Of a stretch of DNA of 8,806 bases, positions 6,348 through 8,806 are shown piece by piece. The translations under genes and the position numbers were made by a program. This DNA is from Methanobacteriota archaeon. Lineage in GTDB: Archaea; Thermoplasmatota; Thermoplasmata; RBG-16-68-12. How positions within the stretch are numbered: the stretch's first letter is position 1; every line of letters starts with the position of its first letter. Below the pieces are notes generated by a model that ran no database searches, was not told the DNA's origin, and was given only the letters and a program-made list of their open reading frames with translations. The stretch spans positions 1-8,806 of the forward strand of contig VBMR01000114.1 in assembly GCA_005878325.1 (NCBI GenBank), in the 5' to 3' direction.

Positions 6348-7202
6348 TTAAGAGCTTTTCGCAGGAGCGATGCTCTGCCGCGCGGCGTGCTTGCTCCGCT
6401 GGACGACCGCGACGTAACCGGCTGCGTAGAGGAACAACATGGGAATCGCGACGAGCATCATCGTGATGCCACTCCCGTCCGGGGTGATGACCGCGCCGAA
6501 GATGAAAATCGCGATGACCGCATACCGCCAGTTCTTCTTCCAAAACTCCGGCGTCACGATGCCCAGGTAGGAGAGCCCATACATCACGACCGGCAGCTCG
6601 AACGCGAGGCCGAACGCCAGGCTGAACCACAGCACGAAGTCCAGGAACTCGTCGAGGCGGAGCAGTGGAGTGGCGCCGAACGAATAGGCGAAGGCGTACA
6701 GGAACGGGAACGTGAACGGGAGGACAACCAGGAGGGAGACGAGGACGCCTGCGAGGAACAGCGCGGCGACGGGAGCCGTGATGCGAAAGATCAGCCGGCG
6801 TTCGCTCGGCTTCAGCGCGGGGGCCACGAAGCGCCAGAATTCGTAGGTCGAGATGGGGGAGGTGATCACGGCGGCGAGGAACATGGCGACCTTCAGCTGC
6901 GCGATCACCGCCTCCCAGGGGGTGAGGACGGTCAGAACCGCGCTCCCCTTGACGAGAGAGTGGTTCAGGAGGACGATCAACTGAGCCGGGATCGTCCGGC
7001 CCTGGTCTGCGGTCGGGAGGGGCAGGAAGACCTGCGTCTGGCCGAAGGTCACCGGCGCGATTGCGAAGGTGAGCATGAGAACGAACGCGACGATGAACAC
7101 CGCGATGACGACCTTCAGCCGTTGGCGCAGTTCCTCGAGGTGTTCGAAGAACGACATCCGGCGCCCTTCGGGCTCATCCTGCTCTCTCCGTGGTCGGTCC
7201 AC
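6348..7202 (-). CDS. tatC: Sec-independent (Tat) translocase receptor subunit TatC
   Basis: This is a 284-residue, six-helix membrane protein. The diagnostic motifs are in order: FFEHLEELRQRL (18-29), LTPWEAVIAQLKVA (93-106), STYEFWRFVAPALKPSERR (118-136), FELPVVMYGLSYLGIVTPEF (201-220, with the conserved membrane Glu) and AVITPDGSGITMMLVAIPM (237-255). In E. coli TatC the equivalent N-terminal and first-loop residues bind the twin-arginine signal peptide. The loop after helix 1 (about 50-90) seems longer than in the bacterial protein. The annotated start is GTG 7202, with GAGG about 7 bases upstream; ATG 7157 would trim 15 charged residues and also keeps every motif, so the start is uncertain. 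It sits between the molybdenum protein gene (50-base gap) and tatA. Confidence 0.95.
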   Translation of the reverse strand: MDRPRREQDEPEGRRMSFFEHLEELRQRLKVVIAVFIVAFVLMLTFAIAPVTFGQTQVFLPLPTADQGRTIPAQLIVLLNHSLVKGSAVLTVLTPWEAVIAQLKVAMFLAAVITSPISTYEFWRFVAPALKPSERRLIFRITAPVAALFLAGVLVSLLVVLPFTFPFLYAFAYSFGATPLLRLDEFLDFVLWFSLAFGLAFELPVVMYGLSYLGIVTPEFWKKNWRYAVIAIFIFGAVITPDGSGITMMLVAIPMLFLYAAGYVAVVQRSKHAARQSIAPAKSS

Positions 7203-7252
7203 ACGCCGTCCTCGCGGAAAGCGGCCGTCGCCTTATGGACTTTCCCGAATTA

Positions 7253-7819
7253 TCAGAAGGAGTATCGGTCCTCCGTCAGTGGATCCGCCGTGTTGCTGTA
7301 GCCCCGGATCTCCCAATATCCGAGTTCCTCTTCTTCCGTGAACGTGACCCCGCGAACCCACTTCGCGCTCTTGTACGCGTACCGCTTCGGCACGAGGAGC
7401 CGCACGGGCCCGCCGTGATCTAGGGGCAGGGGCTTCCCATCCCATTGGTGGACGAGGAGAACGTCGGAGTCGTAGAGCACGTTCAGGGGATGCGACGTCG
7501 TGTAGCCGTCCCCGCAACGAAACGTGGCGAAGCCCGCCGTCGGGCGGACCTTGGCGCGTGCCGCGATCTCCTTGATCGTGACGCCGACCCACTCGTTGTC
7601 GAAGGTGGTCCAGCCGGTCACACAATGGAATGGGGACATGACCTTCGTGGTCGGAAGGGCGAGGAACTCCTTGTACCCGAAGCGCACAGGTTGGTCCACA
7701 GCTCCGTCGACTCGGAGGTCCCACGACTCCACATCGAACCGCGGGACGATGCCGAGGTCGAGCCGAGGCCATTTCCGCACTTCACGTTGGCCCGGCGGCA
7801 CTAGACGCTCGACCGCCAT
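7253..7819 (-). CDS. Sulfite oxidase-like molybdopterin-dependent oxidoreductase, cytosolic (YuiH-type)
   Basis: This is a 188-residue protein that covers essentially the whole sulfite-oxidase-fold molybdopterin domain. It shows VPPGQ near the N-terminus, SWDLRVDGAVDQPV (32-45), FHCVTGWTTFDNEWVGV (64-80) with Cys66 as the expected molybdenum ligand, DGYTTSHPL (104-112), DHGGPVRLLVPKRYAYKSAK (134-153) and GYWEIRGYS (167-175). Length and motif order match the short COG2041/YuiH-like group, not YedY/MsrP. There is no N-terminal signal or twin-arginine motif, so it should be cytosolic although the next genes encode Tat subunits. The natural substrate of this group is not established; sulfite or methionine sulfoxide chemistry should not be assumed. 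ATG 7819 is supported by a strong TATA box 28 bases upstream and by the lack of a ribosome binding site, as expected for a leaderless mRNA. Confidence 0.9.
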   Translation of the reverse strand: MAVERLVPPGQREVRKWPRLDLGIVPRFDVESWDLRVDGAVDQPVRFGYKEFLALPTTKVMSPFHCVTGWTTFDNEWVGVTIKEIAARAKVRPTAGFATFRCGDGYTTSHPLNVLYDSDVLLVHQWDGKPLPLDHGGPVRLLVPKRYAYKSAKWVRGVTFTEEEELGYWEIRGYSNTADPLTEDRYSF

Positions 7820-7843
7820 TTCACGCGACCAACCGAATCCCGG

Positions 7844-7851
7844 AATATAAA
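7844..7851 (-). promoter_or_regulatory. Archaeal TATA box of the molybdenum oxidoreductase gene
   Basis: TTTATATT on the minus strand, preceded by CGCAACCG as a possible BRE, is centred about 28 bases before ATG 7819. Archaeal transcription normally starts about 25 bases downstream of the box, so the mRNA would begin at or within a few bases of the start codon. No Shine-Dalgarno sequence is present. The promoter may also serve tatC and tatA. Confidence 0.75.
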
Positions 7852-7964
7852 CGGTTGCGTCCTTTCGATGCTCGTCCGCCGTCGCGAATCTTGCGGCGCT
7901 GCGCGAGGCGGTGATGAACTCGCGTAAACCGCTCCCGATGGATCGCTCCCAATCATAACGAGAG

Positions 7965-7972
7965 CTTTAATA
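7965..7972 (+). promoter_or_regulatory. Archaeal TATA box of the nuoA operon
   Basis: CTTTAATA preceded by a purine-rich stretch (CGAGAG, possible BRE) is centred about 30 bases before ATG 7999. Predicted initiation near 7994-7999 would give a leaderless or nearly leaderless nuo mRNA, in line with the lack of a clear ribosome binding site before nuoA. Confidence 0.7.
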
Positions 7973-7998
7973 GCCAAACCAATTTTCACGCGACGAAG

Positions 7999-8370
7999 AT
8001 GGCCCTCGAGAACTATGGACCAGTCGTCATCTTTGCCTTCATCGCCCTGATGTTTCCCCTCGGCACCTTCTTCGCGACCCGTCTCTTCCGCCCCGATCAC
8101 CCGACGCCGCTGAAGGACCTGACGTACGAGTGCGGCGAGATGCCCGAAGGGGAGGCGCAGATCCAGTTCCATTTTCAATATTACATGTTCGCCCTAATTT
8201 TCGTCGTCTTCGACGTAGCCGCCGTCTTCCTGCTCCTCTGGGCCTTCGCCTGGGGAGGGCTCCTCGGTTCCGGATCGCTCTTCGCGAAGGTTTCGATCTT
8301 CCTGTTCCTCGGGATCATGTTCGTCTCGACCCAGTACGCGCTGAAGAAGGAGGAGGTCATCCAGATATGA
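7999..8370 (+). CDS. nuoA: NADH-quinone oxidoreductase (complex I-like) subunit A
   Basis: This is a 123-residue, three-helix membrane protein with the NuoA/ND3 pattern: an N-terminal helix (8-28), a loop with LTYECGEMPEGEA (41-53) and FHFQYYMFALIFVVFDVAAV (58-77) in helix 2, then helix 3 (about 95-113). It belongs to the membrane arm next to the quinone site of complex I-like enzymes; the loop cysteine (Cys45) is the one linked to active/deactive transitions in the mitochondrial protein. The usual FDVE motif reads FDVA here (Ala74), so a strongly conserved Glu is missing. It is the first gene of a rightward operon, and its TGA overlaps the ATG of nuoC (ATGA). The input electron donor (NADH, F420H2 or ferredoxin) cannot be told from this window. 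Confidence 0.93.
   Translation: MALENYGPVVIFAFIALMFPLGTFFATRLFRPDHPTPLKDLTYECGEMPEGEAQIQFHFQYYMFALIFVVFDVAAVFLLLWAFAWGGLLGSGSLFAKVSIFLFLGIMFVSTQYALKKEEVIQI
8349..8357 (+). promoter_or_regulatory. Shine-Dalgarno site for nuoC
   Basis: GGAGGAGGT within the end of nuoA lies 9 bases before ATG 8367. It settles the nuoC start and shows that internal operon genes use ribosome binding sites while the first gene appears leaderless. Confidence 0.7.
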
Positions 8371-8806
8371 GCGCGGTCGCGCAGGCCGTGCCCACCGTGT
8401 CCGGCCGTTCTGTCCCGGGGATTGAGAACGAAGTGCTGGGTCAGCTCAAAGCGGCGTTCGGGTCCAAGTTGGTCATCGCCCGGGTGGCCCGGCCGCGCCT
8501 CGTCGAGATCGCGTTTGACCGCTCCGACCTGATCGCCGTCTGCACGTACCTGAAGAACACGCTCGGTTTCGAACACCTCTCCTGCATCACGACCGTCGAC
8601 TGGAAGGACCACTTCGAGTCGATTTACCACATCGAGAACTACTACAACGGCTGCATGGTGCAGGCGACCGCCCGCATCCCGTACGAGGATCCGAAGATCG
8701 CAAGCGTCACCGAGTTCTGGAACGCCGCGAACTACCACGAACGGGAGGGGTGGGACCTCATGGGCATCACGTTCCAGGGCCACCCGCACCTCGAGCGGAT
8801 CCTCCT
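8367..8806 (+). CDS. nuoC: NADH-quinone oxidoreductase (complex I-like) subunit C (30 kDa family), 3'-partial
   Basis: Reading from ATG 8367 gives 146 residues before the window ends, with no stop. The family signature of the 30 kDa subunit is near the end: YHEREGWDLMGITFQGHPHL (123-142) followed by ERIL, matching the EREvyDxxGixFxGHPxLxRIL pattern. Earlier, LSCITTVDW (71-79) corresponds to the usual L..it.vD segment. NuoC lies in the peripheral arm next to NuoD and NuoB near the quinone site. It overlaps nuoA by 4 bases with a strong ribosome binding site, so the two genes are translationally coupled. nuoB, normally found between nuoA and nuoC, is absent here. nuoD probably follows outside the window, or NuoC may be fused to it; this cannot be seen. 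Confidence 0.9.
   Translation, partial: MSAVAQAVPTVSGRSVPGIENEVLGQLKAAFGSKLVIARVARPRLVEIAFDRSDLIAVCTYLKNTLGFEHLSCITTVDWKDHFESIYHIENYYNGCMVQATARIPYEDPKIASVTEFWNAANYHEREGWDLMGITFQGHPHLERIL

Larger units (their letters stand above)
7820..7998. other. Divergent intergenic promoter region
   Basis: This 179-base gap separates the leftward molybdenum oxidoreductase gene from rightward nuoA. It is more AT-rich at both ends, where the two opposed TATA boxes lie, and contains no supportable ORF or RNA gene. About 110 bases separate the two boxes, enough for regulator binding, but I see no convincing palindromic operator in it. Confidence 0.7.

Noticed and set aside
7216..7245. GGAAAG...CTTTCC inverted repeat between the molybdenum protein gene and tatC, as a terminator or hairpin
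   Set aside because: Only a 6-base stem with an 18-base loop and no T-rich tract; too weak to call.
6291..7301. 336-codon open frame on the plus strand opposite tatC
   Set aside because: The translation is charged, low-complexity sequence with no membrane or domain signal; tatC on the other strand has all family motifs.
7253..7819. Assigning the molybdenum protein as MsrP/YedY or a true sulfite oxidase
   Set aside because: It has no Tat signal, haem domain or dimerisation domain; the short length and motif spacing fit the YuiH-like group of unknown substrate.

Overview
The window looks like a high-GC archaeal chromosome carrying aerobic or otherwise respiratory genes. Three things point to archaea: near-consensus archaeal TATA boxes placed about 28-30 bases before the start codons of two divergent genes (which implies leaderless or nearly leaderless mRNAs), Hdr-type iron-sulfur modules, and a nuoA-type respiratory gene cluster. 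An uncultured high-GC relative of Thermoplasmata is a reasonable guess, but nothing here proves the lineage.

Left block, plus strand (1-2854): the 3' part of a membrane cytochrome b of the b/b6 (subunit IV-like) type whose C-terminus is fused to an HdrC-like 2x[4Fe-4S] domain; an HdrB-like CCG-domain gene that overlaps it by 4 bases and is broken by an apparent internal deletion with a frame change; a 2x[4Fe-4S] ferredoxin with Pro/Ala-rich tails; and a small membrane protein ending in a zinc ribbon. Spacing is tight throughout, so this reads as one operon. Together the parts resemble a quinone-linked heterodisulfide-reductase-like electron-transfer complex.

Middle block, minus strand (7819 down to 2857): a cytosolic sulfite-oxidase-fold molybdenum oxidoreductase, tatC, tatA, and two tandem FAD-linked oxidase (VAO/PCMH fold) genes, the first canonical in its FAD domain and the second strongly divergent. 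The FAD pair converges on the Hdr-like operon, with only 2 bases between the two stop codons. A pair of a canonical and a divergent FAD subunit beside a CCG-domain Fe-S protein recalls the GlcD/GlcE/GlcF layout of bacterial glycolate oxidase. One working idea is that the FAD proteins feed electrons from an organic acid or similar substrate through the Hdr-like Fe-S proteins to the cytochrome b and the quinone pool.

Right block, plus strand (7999-8806): nuoA followed at once by nuoC (cut by the window end), with no nuoB between them. These encode subunits of a complex I-like NADH/ferredoxin/F420H2:quinone oxidoreductase. The 179-base gap between the molybdenum protein gene and nuoA is a divergent promoter region and the only sizeable non-coding stretch.
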